Below, in pieces: positions 56,531 to 64,000 of a stretch of DNA of 64,000 nucleotides. Source of the stretch: Claveliimonas monacensis (GTDB taxonomy: Bacteria; Bacillota; Clostridia; Lachnospirales; Lachnospiraceae); assembly GCF_014982975.1 (NCBI RefSeq), contig NZ_JADCKL010000001.1, positions 496,001-560,000 of the forward strand. The letters run 5' to 3'. A program made the position numbers and the translations under genes. The notes beneath the pieces are model-generated. The model was given only the letters and a program-made list of their open reading frames with translations. It was not told the origin of the DNA and searched no databases. How positions within the stretch are numbered: position 1 is the first letter of the stretch; each line of letters begins with the position of its first letter.

Positions 56531-56992
56531 TTATTTTCTGCTGCAGGCCTTTTCTTTTTCCTCCTCGCCGGGCCTCAGCTGCCTGCTTTGCTCCACCAGG
56601 GCATCCAACATGATCCCGTTGACCGTGTCATTGATGCTGTCATTGATCTTTTTCCAGACATACTTCGTGACACAGCTGTCTGCCGCCTGGCAGCCTTCAT
56701 CCGGGTGGTACGCCGCACACTCGGCCGGCTCCAGTTTTCCCTCCAGGGCCCGGAGCACGTCTCCCACCGATATCTGACCGGCCGGCCGGGCCAGTACATA
56801 GCCGCCCGCCGCTCCACGGATGCTCTTTACAAGCCCCGCTTTTTTAAGAAGCGCCATGAGCTGTTCCAGGTATCCCTCGGAAATGTCCTCCCGGGCGGAG
56901 ATGCTGCTGATGGAGACCGGCTCTTCCTCGCTGTATCTGGCCAGATCAACAAGCGCCCGAAGCCCATATCGTCCTTTTGTGGAAAGCTTCAC
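56531..56992 (-). CDS. Rrf2-family transcriptional regulator, IscR-like
   Basis: An Rrf2 winged-helix protein with the classic start MKLSTKGRYGLRALVDLA, obtained from a GTG at 56992 with AGGAGG 9 nt upstream; the ATG at 56998 is closer and also possible. Three cysteines (AECAAYHPDEGCQAADSC) match the [2Fe-2S] ligand region of IscR. It is the first gene of the isc cluster and probably a cluster-sensing repressor of it. Its own promoter carries an AATTCC/GGAATT inverted repeat. CymR-like cysteine regulation is the main alternative, but the cysteine triad favours IscR. Confidence 0.9.
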   Translation of the reverse strand: MKLSTKGRYGLRALVDLARYSEEEPVSISSISAREDISEGYLEQLMALLKKAGLVKSIRGAAGGYVLARPAGQISVGDVLRALEGKLEPAECAAYHPDEGCQAADSCVTKYVWKKINDSINDTVNGIMLDALVEQSRQLRPGEEEKEKACSRK

Positions 56993-57009
56993 TGTCATCA
57001 CCCTCCTTT

Positions 57010-57073
57010 AATTCCTAGTGTTTTACTTGGAATTCCTGTTAGTAGGATAGCACCCGGTCCGCCTTCCTGTCAA
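57010..57073 (-). promoter_or_regulatory. Promoter and operator of the iscR-iscS-iscU cluster
   Basis: Minus-strand TTGACA (57073-57068) and TATCCT (57049-57044) are 18 nt apart. The imperfect inverted repeat AATTCCTAG (57010-57018) / CTTGGAATT (57026-57034), with one mismatch pair, lies downstream of the -10 near the start site. It resembles Rrf2-family operators. Confidence 0.65.
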
Positions 57074-57163
57074 GCCTCTTTTTCTCCATTTTTCCCGCCC
57101 CGGGTTCCGCATATCCCCGCCTCTCCTTGAATATGCTGTAATAAAAGTGCCGCGGAGTCTGCC

Positions 57164-58486
57164 ATGATACAAAAAAACACGATCATAAAGGGAGCTTTCA
57201 TCCTGACACTGGCCGGGTTCGCTACCCGCTTTATGGGATTTTTTTACCGGATCTTCCTTAGCCGCACTTTCGGCGAAGAAAGCGTAGGCCTCTACCAGCT
57301 GGCCTTTCCGGTCTACGCCCTGTGCTTCTCTATATGTGCCGCCGGCATAGAGACAGCCATCGCCCGCAGCACTGCCGCCAGCCGTTCCCTGAAAGACCCG
57401 GTCCGCACAAAGGCGGGGCTCTACAGCGGTTTCACCCTGGCCATACTCCTGTCTTTTGCTCTTATGCTCTTTGTCCAGAAAGAAGCCGCTTTCCTCTCCC
57501 TGCGCTTCCTTGGAGAGCCCCGCTGCGCGCCCCTTCTTGTCATCCTCTCTCTGGCTCTGCCTTTTTCCGTGATGCACAGCTGTATCTACGGGTATTATAT
57601 CGGGCTGAAGCGCACAAAGATCCCTGCCATCTCCCAGCTGTTGGAACAGACCGTGCGGGTGGGCGCTGTCATCTTTCTGTACTACTTTTTTGTGAACCGC
57701 TCTGTCCGGACAGGGATCGCTCTGGCTGCGGCGGGGATCGTGGCAGGAGAAGCCTCTTCCGCCCTGTACTGCCTGGGAAAGCTGCGCAAAGAGCAGGACA
57801 TGGCAGCCCCCGGAAATGTCACTCTGGGCGCATACAAAAAGGGACTGGGGGAGATTCTCTCCCTGGCAGTCCCTCTTACCGGCAGCCGCGTGCTGCTCAA
57901 TCTGCTGCAGAGCGTGGAAGCCGTCTCCATCCCTCTGAAGCTCCAGGCCTTTGGCCTCTCCTCCGGGGAGTCCCTGAGCACTTACGGCGTCCTGACGGGC
58001 ATGGCTCTCCCCTGCGTCCTCTTCCCTTCTGCCATGACCAACTCCATTGCCACCATGATGCTGCCTACTGTGGCAGAGATACAGGTCTCCGGCAGCACCT
58101 CGGCCATGAAAAAAGTGATCCGGAAAGTATTTTTCTGCTGCTTTTCCTTAGGACTCCTGTTCTGCCTGGCCCTCGTCGTGACGGGAAATTTCATCGGCAG
58201 ACTCCTCTTTCACAGCGCCGCAGCCGGACACTTTATCATCACCCTGGCCTGGATGTGCCCTTTTCTCTACACAAACAGCTGTCTGCTGGGCATTCTGAAC
58301 GGCCTGGGCAAGACAAACATGTCCTTTGCCATAAACGTGACCGGACTTCTCCTTCGCATCGGCAGCGTGTTCCTTCTTATCCCGGTCTTCGGCATACAGG
58401 GATATCTGTGGGGCCTGCTTGCCAGCCAGATGGCCGTCTTTGCCCTCTGCCTTGCCTACCTGCGCTTTTTCTTCTTCACACTGTAG
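57164..58486 (+). CDS. SpoVB/MurJ-like polysaccharide flippase
   Basis: A 440-residue MOP-superfamily membrane protein with about 12-14 hydrophobic helices, starting MIQKNTIIKGAFILTLAGF and holding the early GFFYRI segment found in SpoVB/RfbX-type flippases. In spore-formers SpoVB helps flip lipid-linked cortex precursors. Similar paralogues occur in non-sporulating clostridia, so sporulation is not proved. Its last 31 nt overlap the 3' end of the convergent flavin reductase gene. GGAG lies 6 nt before the ATG. Confidence 0.85.
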   Translation: MIQKNTIIKGAFILTLAGFATRFMGFFYRIFLSRTFGEESVGLYQLAFPVYALCFSICAAGIETAIARSTAASRSLKDPVRTKAGLYSGFTLAILLSFALMLFVQKEAAFLSLRFLGEPRCAPLLVILSLALPFSVMHSCIYGYYIGLKRTKIPAISQLLEQTVRVGAVIFLYYFFVNRSVRTGIALAAAGIVAGEASSALYCLGKLRKEQDMAAPGNVTLGAYKKGLGEILSLAVPLTGSRVLLNLLQSVEAVSIPLKLQAFGLSSGESLSTYGVLTGMALPCVLFPSAMTNSIATMMLPTVAEIQVSGSTSAMKKVIRKVFFCCFSLGLLFCLALVVTGNFIGRLLFHSAAAGHFIITLAWMCPFLYTNSCLLGILNGLGKTNMSFAINVTGLLLRIGSVFLLIPVFGIQGYLWGLLASQMAVFALCLAYLRFFFFTL

Positions 58487-59031
58487 CCGAAACTGCCCTT
58501 TTTCTTTCCCAGCTCCAGGTATTCCCCGTGGGAATAGGCGATCAGCCCTGCATCATTCAGGCGGAACCGGCCGTCGGCGTCCATGTAGTCTTTGTCCACC
58601 TGCACGGCTTCCACCCGGGCCAGGAACATGTGATGGCTTCCCAGCTCTTTCACCTCTGTCACCCGGCATTCTATGTTGACAGGCGCCTCCTCGATGACCG
58701 GCGCCCAGTCAAGCCTGGAAGCCCTGCCAGGCGTCAGGTGCATCTCCTTCCATTTATCTGTGTCCCTGCCAGACTTTACGCCGCACCAGTCGGCCGCACG
58801 GAGCAGCTTTTCCGTAGTCAGGTTGATGACAAATTCTCCGCTGTCCCGAAGGAGGTCATAACTGTACCTCTGGGGCCGCACGGAGATATAGACCATGGCC
58901 GGGTTGGTACAGACAGTCCCTGTCCAGGCCACGGTGATAATATTGGTCCTTCCCTCTCTGTCCCCGCAGCTCACCATCACCGCAGGCAGGGGATAGAGCA
59001 TATTGCCCGGCTTCCATATTTCTTTTGCCAT
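58456..59031 (-). CDS. Flavin reductase-like, FMN-binding domain protein
   Basis: A 191-residue protein of the flavin reductase-like/DIM6 family, which binds FMN and reduces it with NAD(P)H or uses it in electron transfer. The PLPAVMVSCGD start, the NIITVAWTGTVC strand and the SVRPQRYSYDLL segment fit. It ends in a lysine/arginine tail (VKKKKRR). It lies 49 nt downstream of the pyrophosphatase gene in the same direction. The partner oxygenase or reductase is not in view. Confidence 0.88.
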   Translation of the reverse strand: MAKEIWKPGNMLYPLPAVMVSCGDREGRTNIITVAWTGTVCTNPAMVYISVRPQRYSYDLLRDSGEFVINLTTEKLLRAADWCGVKSGRDTDKWKEMHLTPGRASRLDWAPVIEEAPVNIECRVTEVKELGSHHMFLARVEAVQVDKDYMDADGRFRLNDAGLIAYSHGEYLELGKKKGSFGYSVKKKKRR

Positions 59032-59079
59032 ATCCTCCTCTTACTCCTTTCTGTGTTCTCTCTGATCCGCCTGCGCTAT

Positions 59080-60714
59080 CTACTGCTGGAGAGCGCTCAC
59101 CAGCGCCGGAATAAGCTGCTTTTTCCTGGAAACAACTCCCTTCAGTATGACAGGGTCCATGTCATCAGGCAGCTCGAAAGCCTCCAGCACCGTCTCCTTT
59201 GCATTTTCTCCGGCACACAGAAGTTCTGTCGACTCGTGGAGGATGTGGGTGAGCATGAAATACACCATGTTCAGCTTATGCTCCTCTCTGGTCTGGCTCA
59301 GATAGGGGATGAGCTTCTTCTTGATCTCTTCCAGTTCTTCACCGCTCATGGAATTGATCTGCCCCACTCCAAACACCGTGTCGCCCACTGTAAACTGTTT
59401 AAAATCCTGGAAGCAGATCTCTTTTGCGCTCTTTCCCTTCAGATTGCTTCCCGCATTGAACATCTCGGCGGCCAGCTCTTCCAGGACAACCCCTGCTGTC
59501 TCGGCCAGCTTTTCCGCTGTTCTTCTGTCCATCTCTGTGCAGGTGGGGGAACGGAAAAGAAGGGTGTCCGAGATGATGGCCGCGCACAGAAGCCCCGCTG
59601 TCACCGGCGGGATCTCCACCCCGTTCTCCTCGTACATCTGGGTGACGATGGTAGCTGTACAGCCCACAGGCTGGTTCCGGAAAAATACCGGCCCCATAGT
59701 CTCAATGCTCCCGATCCTGTGGTGGTCTATGATCTCCAGGATATCTGCCTCCTCGATGCCGTCCACGGCCTGGGACTTTTCATTGTGATCCACCAAAATG
59801 ACCTGCTTTTTCCTTGCATCCAGGAAGCGCCTCCTGGAGATAAAGCCCTTGAAATTCCCGTGCCGGTCCAGGATAGGAAAGTCGCGGAATTTCTTTTTCG
59901 TCATCTCTTCCTTGATGTTATCCACATAGTCGTCCATGTGGAACACAGTCAGAGGCCCCTTGCTCATGAAATACTTTACCGGGATGCTCTGGTTGATCAG
60001 CCTGGCCGCCGTGAATGTATCGTGGGGTGTCTTGATGACCACGATGCTCTGCTCCTCCGCCTTCCTGATCAGCTCCTCCGGTATGTCTGCCCCCTGGCAG
60101 ACTACCAGGCAGCTGGCATCGATGTCCACAGCGCAGGCCTGAGACTCGTACCTGTTCCCCAGGATGACCAGATCGTCCCGGGCAATGAACTCAGCCATCA
60201 TATCCGTGGTGGAAGCGCCCACAGCCACCTTCCCTTTCACAAAGCAGCCGTGCTCGTTGCCGGTGACGATCTCACCGTCCAGCGTGCGCACAATGTTGCG
60301 GTACTGGGTCCTGGCCTTGGCCAGGATTGTATTGTCATACACGTCCATGTAGGATTTTGCTATGTCCCCGGTGGAAATAAGCCCCACCAGTTCCCCGTCC
60401 TTCAGTACAGGAAGGGTCTTGACAGACTGGGATTTCATCAGTTCCCACGCCTCCCTGATAGAGACCCCGGGATCCACTCCCGTGATCTTGTGGATGTCCA
60501 GATCCTTCACCTGGAGCTTCACATCCTGCAGGAGCCTTGGAGCGTCCACCTTGAACCGGCGCAGCACATACTGTGTCTCCTCATTGATCTGGCCGGCCCG
60601 CTTTGCCACGAACTCCTTCCCGGTGATCTCCCGCTTCAGTCCGGCGTATGCTATGGCAGAGCAGATAGAGTCCGTATCCGGATTTTTGTGCCCTACAACG
60701 TAAACTTTTCTCAT
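59080..60714 (-). CDS. ppaC: Manganese-dependent inorganic pyrophosphatase with CBS and DRTGG domains
   Basis: A family II pyrophosphatase, hydrolysing PPi to phosphate. The DHH domain starts GHKNPDTDSICSA (residues 6-18), and the IIDHHRIG metal motif lies about 60% along. Between the first and second parts of DHH sit a CBS domain (about 70-125), a DRTGG domain and a second CBS domain (about 245-300), which make the enzyme sensitive to adenine nucleotides. The DHHA2 domain ends it. GGGAG is 8 nt before the ATG at 60714, giving 544 residues. Confidence 0.93.
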   Translation of the reverse strand: MRKVYVVGHKNPDTDSICSAIAYAGLKREITGKEFVAKRAGQINEETQYVLRRFKVDAPRLLQDVKLQVKDLDIHKITGVDPGVSIREAWELMKSQSVKTLPVLKDGELVGLISTGDIAKSYMDVYDNTILAKARTQYRNIVRTLDGEIVTGNEHGCFVKGKVAVGASTTDMMAEFIARDDLVILGNRYESQACAVDIDASCLVVCQGADIPEELIRKAEEQSIVVIKTPHDTFTAARLINQSIPVKYFMSKGPLTVFHMDDYVDNIKEEMTKKKFRDFPILDRHGNFKGFISRRRFLDARKKQVILVDHNEKSQAVDGIEEADILEIIDHHRIGSIETMGPVFFRNQPVGCTATIVTQMYEENGVEIPPVTAGLLCAAIISDTLLFRSPTCTEMDRRTAEKLAETAGVVLEELAAEMFNAGSNLKGKSAKEICFQDFKQFTVGDTVFGVGQINSMSGEELEEIKKKLIPYLSQTREEHKLNMVYFMLTHILHESTELLCAGENAKETVLEAFELPDDMDPVILKGVVSRKKQLIPALVSALQQ

Positions 60715-60826
60715 ATTATCAACTCCCTGTTTCCTGACTTTTGCCAGATTATTGGTCCGTAAAATAAGCTTGCCATTTTTTCCCGTTCCAGTCAACTAAA
60801 AAATCCTTCTGTCTTTGCTTTTTTCT

Positions 60827-60856
60827 TTGAACAATCCCCCGGTTTCGTGCTATACT
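60827..60856 (+). promoter_or_regulatory. Promoter of the S1 gene
   Basis: TTGAAC (60827-60832) and TATACT (60851-60856) are 18 nt apart, about 50 nt before the start codon. Confidence 0.65.
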
Positions 60857-60908
60857 GTTACTAGTATGTGGAGACACATAAATACGGTGATGAGAAAGGA
60901 CTAACAAA

Positions 60909-61595
60909 ATGAGCGAAGAATTATTACAAGAGGAAAACAAACCGGAAGAGACAATGGCTGACTACGAGGAGCATTTCGACGATGCCAACCCATGGAATGT
61001 AGTACAGCGCTATATGGAAAACAAGACTACCCTTCCGGTAAAGGTGGAGGGAATCGTGAACGGCGGCGCCATCGCCATGGTGGAAGGGCTGCGCGGTTTC
61101 ATCCCTGCGTCCAGGTTATCCTTATCCTATATAGAGGATCTGGAGACATATCTTCTCAAAGACATCGAGGTGCGCGTCATCGAGGTCAACCAGGCTGAGA
61201 ACCGCCTTGTCCTGTCTGCAAGAGAGATCCTCCGGGAGAAGGAGAAAAAAGCCATGGAGGAAAAGATCGCCAACGTGAAAGTGGGCAGCGTGGTGAAAGG
61301 AAAAGTTGAAAGTTTGCAGACCTACGGCGCTTTTGTCCGTCTCGAGGACGGTCTGTCCGGGCTGGTACACGTGTCACAGATCAGCAGAAAGCGCGTGAAA
61401 TCTCCGAAAGACGTGCTCTCTGTAGGCGATGAAGTGACGGTGAAGATCATCGGCCTCAAAGACGGCAAGATCAGCCTCAGCATGAAGGCTCTGGAGGAGA
61501 AGGAAGAGGAAGAAGAGGACATCAAGGTGGAGATCCCCAAATCTGAGAACATTGGCACCAGCCTTGGAGATCTGTTCAAGAATATCAAGCTGTAA
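60909..61595 (+). CDS. S1 RNA-binding domain protein
   Basis: A 228-residue protein with two S1 domains (about 35-105 and 120-190; GGAIAMVEGLRGFIPASRLS and YGAFVRLEDGLSGLVHVSQI are the core strands). It resembles a short ribosomal protein S1 or YugI/general-stress 13-like translation factor. An acidic region (EEKEEEEED) precedes the C-terminal LGDLFKNIKL. It has its own promoter and terminator. It probably binds RNA at the ribosome; the exact role is unknown. Confidence 0.92.
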   Translation: MSEELLQEENKPEETMADYEEHFDDANPWNVVQRYMENKTTLPVKVEGIVNGGAIAMVEGLRGFIPASRLSLSYIEDLETYLLKDIEVRVIEVNQAENRLVLSAREILREKEKKAMEEKIANVKVGSVVKGKVESLQTYGAFVRLEDGLSGLVHVSQISRKRVKSPKDVLSVGDEVTVKIIGLKDGKISLSMKALEEKEEEEEDIKVEIPKSENIGTSLGDLFKNIKL

Positions 61596-61650
61596 TCTTC
61601 CCGGCAGGCAGCAATGCCGCTGCCGCGTCCATTTTCAACACATAACAGGC

Positions 61651-61688
61651 AAAAAGACAGCGGATCGTACTCTTCCGCTGTCTTTTTT
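61651..61688. terminator. Bidirectional terminator
   Basis: AAAAAGACAGCGG (61651-61663) pairs with CCGCTGTCTTTTT (61675-61687). The stem with A- and T-runs can terminate both the S1 gene and the convergent small membrane gene. Confidence 0.92.
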
Positions 61689-61712
61689 GTATCTAAAATC
61701 CCATCTGCTCTC

Positions 61713-62066
61713 TCATCGTCTTTTCCGCTCCAGCAGACAGAGAGGAATGCCGATCTTAAAGAGGAGAGAGGCGAACAGCAGCAGCGCTGTACATGCAGAT
61801 GCAGCCATCTTGCCGCCCCTGGTCTTTCCGATCTGATTTCTCAGCTGTATGACCCTGTCCTCCAGCGTCTCTTTCCTCTTGCCAGCTGTCTCCAGGACAA
61901 CTTTGACAAGGGCAAAAAGCTGGACTGCCAAAAAGACCCCCGCCAGGGTATCTCTGACCCTGCTCCCTGTTCCCTTTATGACCGCCCATCCACTGGCTGC
62001 CACAGAGATGCAGGTGGCAACGTGATGCAGGCATACAACAGCTTGTACTTCTCTCTCCATTTTCAT
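61713..62066 (-). CDS. Small membrane protein, function unknown
   Basis: A 117-residue protein of three hydrophobic segments: about 10-35, 40-65 and 90-112, with a charged loop TLEDRVIQLRNQ between the second and third. I recognise no family. The ATG at 62066 has AGGAGG 10 nt upstream. It is the last gene of a group running left from nadE and ends at a bidirectional terminator. Confidence 0.75.
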   Translation of the reverse strand: MKMEREVQAVVCLHHVATCISVAASGWAVIKGTGSRVRDTLAGVFLAVQLFALVKVVLETAGKRKETLEDRVIQLRNQIGKTRGGKMAASACTALLLFASLLFKIGIPLCLLERKRR

Positions 62067-62112
62067 GATCCAACATCCTCCTGTGATCATATATATGCGC
62101 CTGTTTTATCTT

Positions 62113-62544
62113 TTATGACACGATCTCCCATTTTTTCAAAAGTTCTTCCAGTATCTGCGCCGCATCCTCCACACATGCCATACAGCAGGGAAGGGGCTGC
62201 GGGCCATCCTCTGTCTTCAAGTCACGGCAGTACAGAGAACCCCTCTTCTCTTTGAAGAGCTCTGCAGCCTCCTGAAATTTAGCGTATGTATCCAGCTTTG
62301 TGCGGGTTGGATCCTCCATATCCCCGGCACTGTTTGCCAGGCTGATGATGAGGAACATGCCCATGACAGCCCCGCATGTGTCTTTCAGTCCGCCTATACC
62401 GGAACCGAATCCCTCTGTCAGGCGGAACATGTCCTCCCTGCTCACCCCGTACTTTTCACAGACCGTGCAGGCCACGGACTGACAGCAGTTATAGATCTTG
62501 TTAAAATTTTCTGCTGCCTTCTCTCTAAGCCTCAGTTCCTCCAC
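62113..62544 (-). CDS. C_GCAxxG_C_C family protein
   Basis: A 143-residue cysteine-rich protein. The central CGAVMG is a variant of the C-GCAxxG motif, and it is flanked by CCQSVACTVC at the N-terminal side and CCMACV at the C-terminal side, as in this putative redox family. The function is not established. It starts at a GTG (62544) with AAGGAG 9 nt upstream and overlaps the end of the preceding gene by 20 nt, so the two are translationally coupled. Confidence 0.8.
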   Translation of the reverse strand: MEELRLREKAAENFNKIYNCCQSVACTVCEKYGVSREDMFRLTEGFGSGIGGLKDTCGAVMGMFLIISLANSAGDMEDPTRTKLDTYAKFQEAAELFKEKRGSLYCRDLKTEDGPQPLPCCMACVEDAAQILEELLKKWEIVS

Positions 62545-63418
62545 TTTGCTCCTCTCCTTCCTCTTCCGTTTTTGTCGTCTCCTGTGGATGCAGGAACTGA
62601 GCCGCATCCTTTACAAAGAAAAGCCTGTTCCCATATTTTTCTACAAAGGTAAAGGCTGCCCGGGCAGCGGCTTCATTTCCGCAGTCCTGCTCCAGCACCG
62701 CCTGCTGCCAGGCTCTTCCCACCTTGGTCCACAGATCCGTGCCGCCTTTGTCAGACAGATGGAGCCACTCCTGATAAAACCGCCAGGCGGATTCATAGTC
62801 CTTGTTGGCTCTCGCCCGCTTCAGATTGTTCACCGCACAGAGGATCTGCATATTTTTTGCGTCCTGTTTGCTGCTGATCCTACGCTGAAACTCGTTTTCC
62901 AGCTCTCTTACCTTGTCGCCCATGCCAAAGCGAAAGTACAGACTGCTTTTGAGCATATAGTAATTCAGCCGGTTGGTCTTTTTAAATGACCCCGGATCTG
63001 TGTGCATGATGGTATCCATCGCCTGCTGAAAATTTCCCTGGTAATACTGGGCTATGGCAAGGTTCAGCTGCTTCAGATTTTCGTTCCCCATAAAGCCTAT
63101 ATGGTAGACGCAGGCCTCAAAAAGGTAGGGGTCGCATTCTTTCTGCAGCGCCCCGTAGATCCAGGAAATTCCTGTCTTTGCCACCAGCGCCAGAATGCCC
63201 AGCACGGCAAAATGCACGACGATGACGCAGATCTGCATCATCCCTCTCCCGTATGCCCGCATCCAGGCCTGCATGGGGAACACGCCAAAGATCATATAAA
63301 GAAGGTGGATAACAACCAGCGCGTAAGCCGCCCAGCCCAGACACTGCCTGATGCGGCAGCGGCGCACCCGCCTGTCAACCTCCCTCTGGTCAACTCCCGC
63401 CATTTCTTCTACTGTCAT
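62525..63418 (-). CDS. Membrane protein with helical-repeat C-terminal part, function unknown
   Basis: A 297-residue protein with two membrane helices in the first 85 residues (about 24-44 and 60-82) and a soluble remainder resembling a tetratricopeptide-like helical repeat ([17 protein letters not shown]). The C-terminus is acidic. I recognise no specific family. AAGGAGG is 9 nt before the ATG at 63418, which overlaps the nadE stop in an ATGA. Coupling to nadE and the redox-type gene downstream is suggestive only. Confidence 0.78.
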   Translation of the reverse strand: MTVEEMAGVDQREVDRRVRRCRIRQCLGWAAYALVVIHLLYMIFGVFPMQAWMRAYGRGMMQICVIVVHFAVLGILALVAKTGISWIYGALQKECDPYLFEACVYHIGFMGNENLKQLNLAIAQYYQGNFQQAMDTIMHTDPGSFKKTNRLNYYMLKSSLYFRFGMGDKVRELENEFQRRISSKQDAKNMQILCAVNNLKRARANKDYESAWRFYQEWLHLSDKGGTDLWTKVGRAWQQAVLEQDCGNEAAARAAFTFVEKYGNRLFFVKDAAQFLHPQETTKTEEEGEEQSGGTEA

Positions 63419-64000
63419 ACGTTCGTGCCTCCTTTTGCCGCCTGCTCCAGATCCCGGAGCCACACATCCGCACAGGCATCACTTGGCATCCGCCAGTCGC
63501 CTCTTGGCGAGAGTGCCACCGTACCCACTTTGGGGCCGTCCGGAAGGCAGGATCTCTTGAACTGCTGGCTAAAAAACCTCCGGCAGAAGGTATGCAGCCA
63601 TTTATAGATAGTCTCTTCGTCATACTCGCCCGCAAAAGCCTCCCTGGCGATCCGGTAGATCTTGGAAGGCTCGTAGCCAAAGCGGAGGAAATAATACAGA
63701 TAGAAGTCGTGGAGCTCGTAGGGTCCTACCAGATCCTCCGTCTTCTGGGCGATCTGGCCGTCCTTCGGCGGAAGGAGCTCCGGGCTCACCGGTGTGTCCA
63801 GCACATCGTAGAGCACGTCTTTCATCTCCCGGTCCTTTTCTGTGTCCGCACAGTACTGCACCAGATGGCGCACAAGCGTCTTGGGCACGGAGGCGTTGAC
63901 CCCGTACATGGACATGTGATCCCCGTTGTAGGTGGCCCACCCGAGCGCCAGCTCCGACATGTCCCCTGTACCGACCACAAGTCCTCCTGTCTGGTTGGAA
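63415..64000 (-). CDS. nadE: NAD+ synthase, C-terminal part (runs off the window)
   Basis: The end of NAD+ synthase, which amidates deamido-NAD in the last step of NAD synthesis. The diagnostic [14 protein letters not shown] and [12 protein letters not shown] segments begin just after the window edge, and the C-terminal [21 protein letters not shown] motif closes the protein. The 5' part (likely a glutaminase domain) lies beyond base 64000. Its stop overlaps the next gene by 4 nt. Confidence 0.95.
   Translation of the reverse strand, partial: SNQTGGLVVGTGDMSELALGWATYNGDHMSMYGVNASVPKTLVRHLVQYCADTEKDREMKDVLYDVLDTPVSPELLPPKDGQIAQKTEDLVGPYELHDFYLYYFLRFGYEPSKIYRIAREAFAGEYDEETIYKWLHTFCRRFFSQQFKRSCLPDGPKVGTVALSPRGDWRMPSDACADVWLRDLEQAAKGGTNV

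Noticed and set aside
57322-60762. An open plus-strand frame of over 1100 codons across the spoVB-like, flavin reductase and pyrophosphatase region
   Set aside because: It is antisense to two clear genes and in another frame over a third, has no ribosome site or recognisable domain, and arises from the codon bias of the minus-strand genes.
1-64000. Prophage, integrative element or insertion sequence
   Set aside because: No transposase, phage structural or conjugation genes were found; the single recombinase lacks partners.

Overview
The window reads as chromosomal DNA of an anaerobic, Gram-positive Clostridia member, most likely Lachnospiraceae. The reasons are a Re-type citrate synthase beside a eukaryote-like NADP isocitrate dehydrogenase, the pta-ackA acetate pathway, Rex, the large two-ASKHA-domain dehydratase-activase protein, a SpoVB-type flippase, an ISC cluster led by an Rrf2 regulator, and an early-clostridial gene order around smc. 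Genes are densely packed. No prophage, transposase, CRISPR array or rRNA was seen, and no gene-free stretch exceeds 300 bases. The species assignment is inference; no search was run.

Left part (1-12 kb): the start of an NAD(P)HX epimerase gene, Rex and a divergent ABC-F ATPase; then a leftward operon of a PstS-like lipoprotein, polyphosphate kinase and a CorA transporter, with a candidate PhoP box in front; then a leftward operon of Re-citrate synthase, a GntR/FCD regulator and isocitrate dehydrogenase (2-oxoglutarate/glutamate supply), with a palindromic operator on its promoter; then threonine ammonia-lyase.

Housekeeping core (12-26.6 kb, leftward): ftsY, smc, rnc, acpP, plsX, and further right rpmF, yceD (DUF177), ackA, pta and mgtE. 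Between plsX and rpmF sit a divergent tyrosine recombinase, an 80-residue protein, a YitT membrane protein and 1-phosphofructokinase, which interrupt a gene order usually continuous in Clostridia.

Middle (26.7-41.3 kb): tmcAL (rightward); DegV, UPF0210, its ACT partner, a YycJ-type hydrolase, coaE and polA (leftward); a lone tRNA-Leu(CAA) (rightward); a TauE/SafE transporter, a lipoprotein, a TrmB regulator coupled to lysA, pyruvate kinase and a rhomboid-fold protein (leftward).

Right part (41.6-64 kb): the 1423-residue activase (rightward); two adjacent pseudogenes, each with its middle deleted (HAD and HD phosphohydrolases); the lower-glycolysis genes gap, pgk, tpiA and gpmI with an esterase inserted; a PHP phosphatase; mnmA, iscU, iscS and an Rrf2 regulator; a SpoVB-like flippase; a flavin reductase; a CBS/DRTGG manganese pyrophosphatase; an S1 protein; three poorly known genes; and the 3' part of nadE. 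Between pgk and tpiA lie two tandem copies of a ~118-base element whose differences preserve base pairing. This element and the circularly permuted PstS-like protein are the two least ordinary things in the window.
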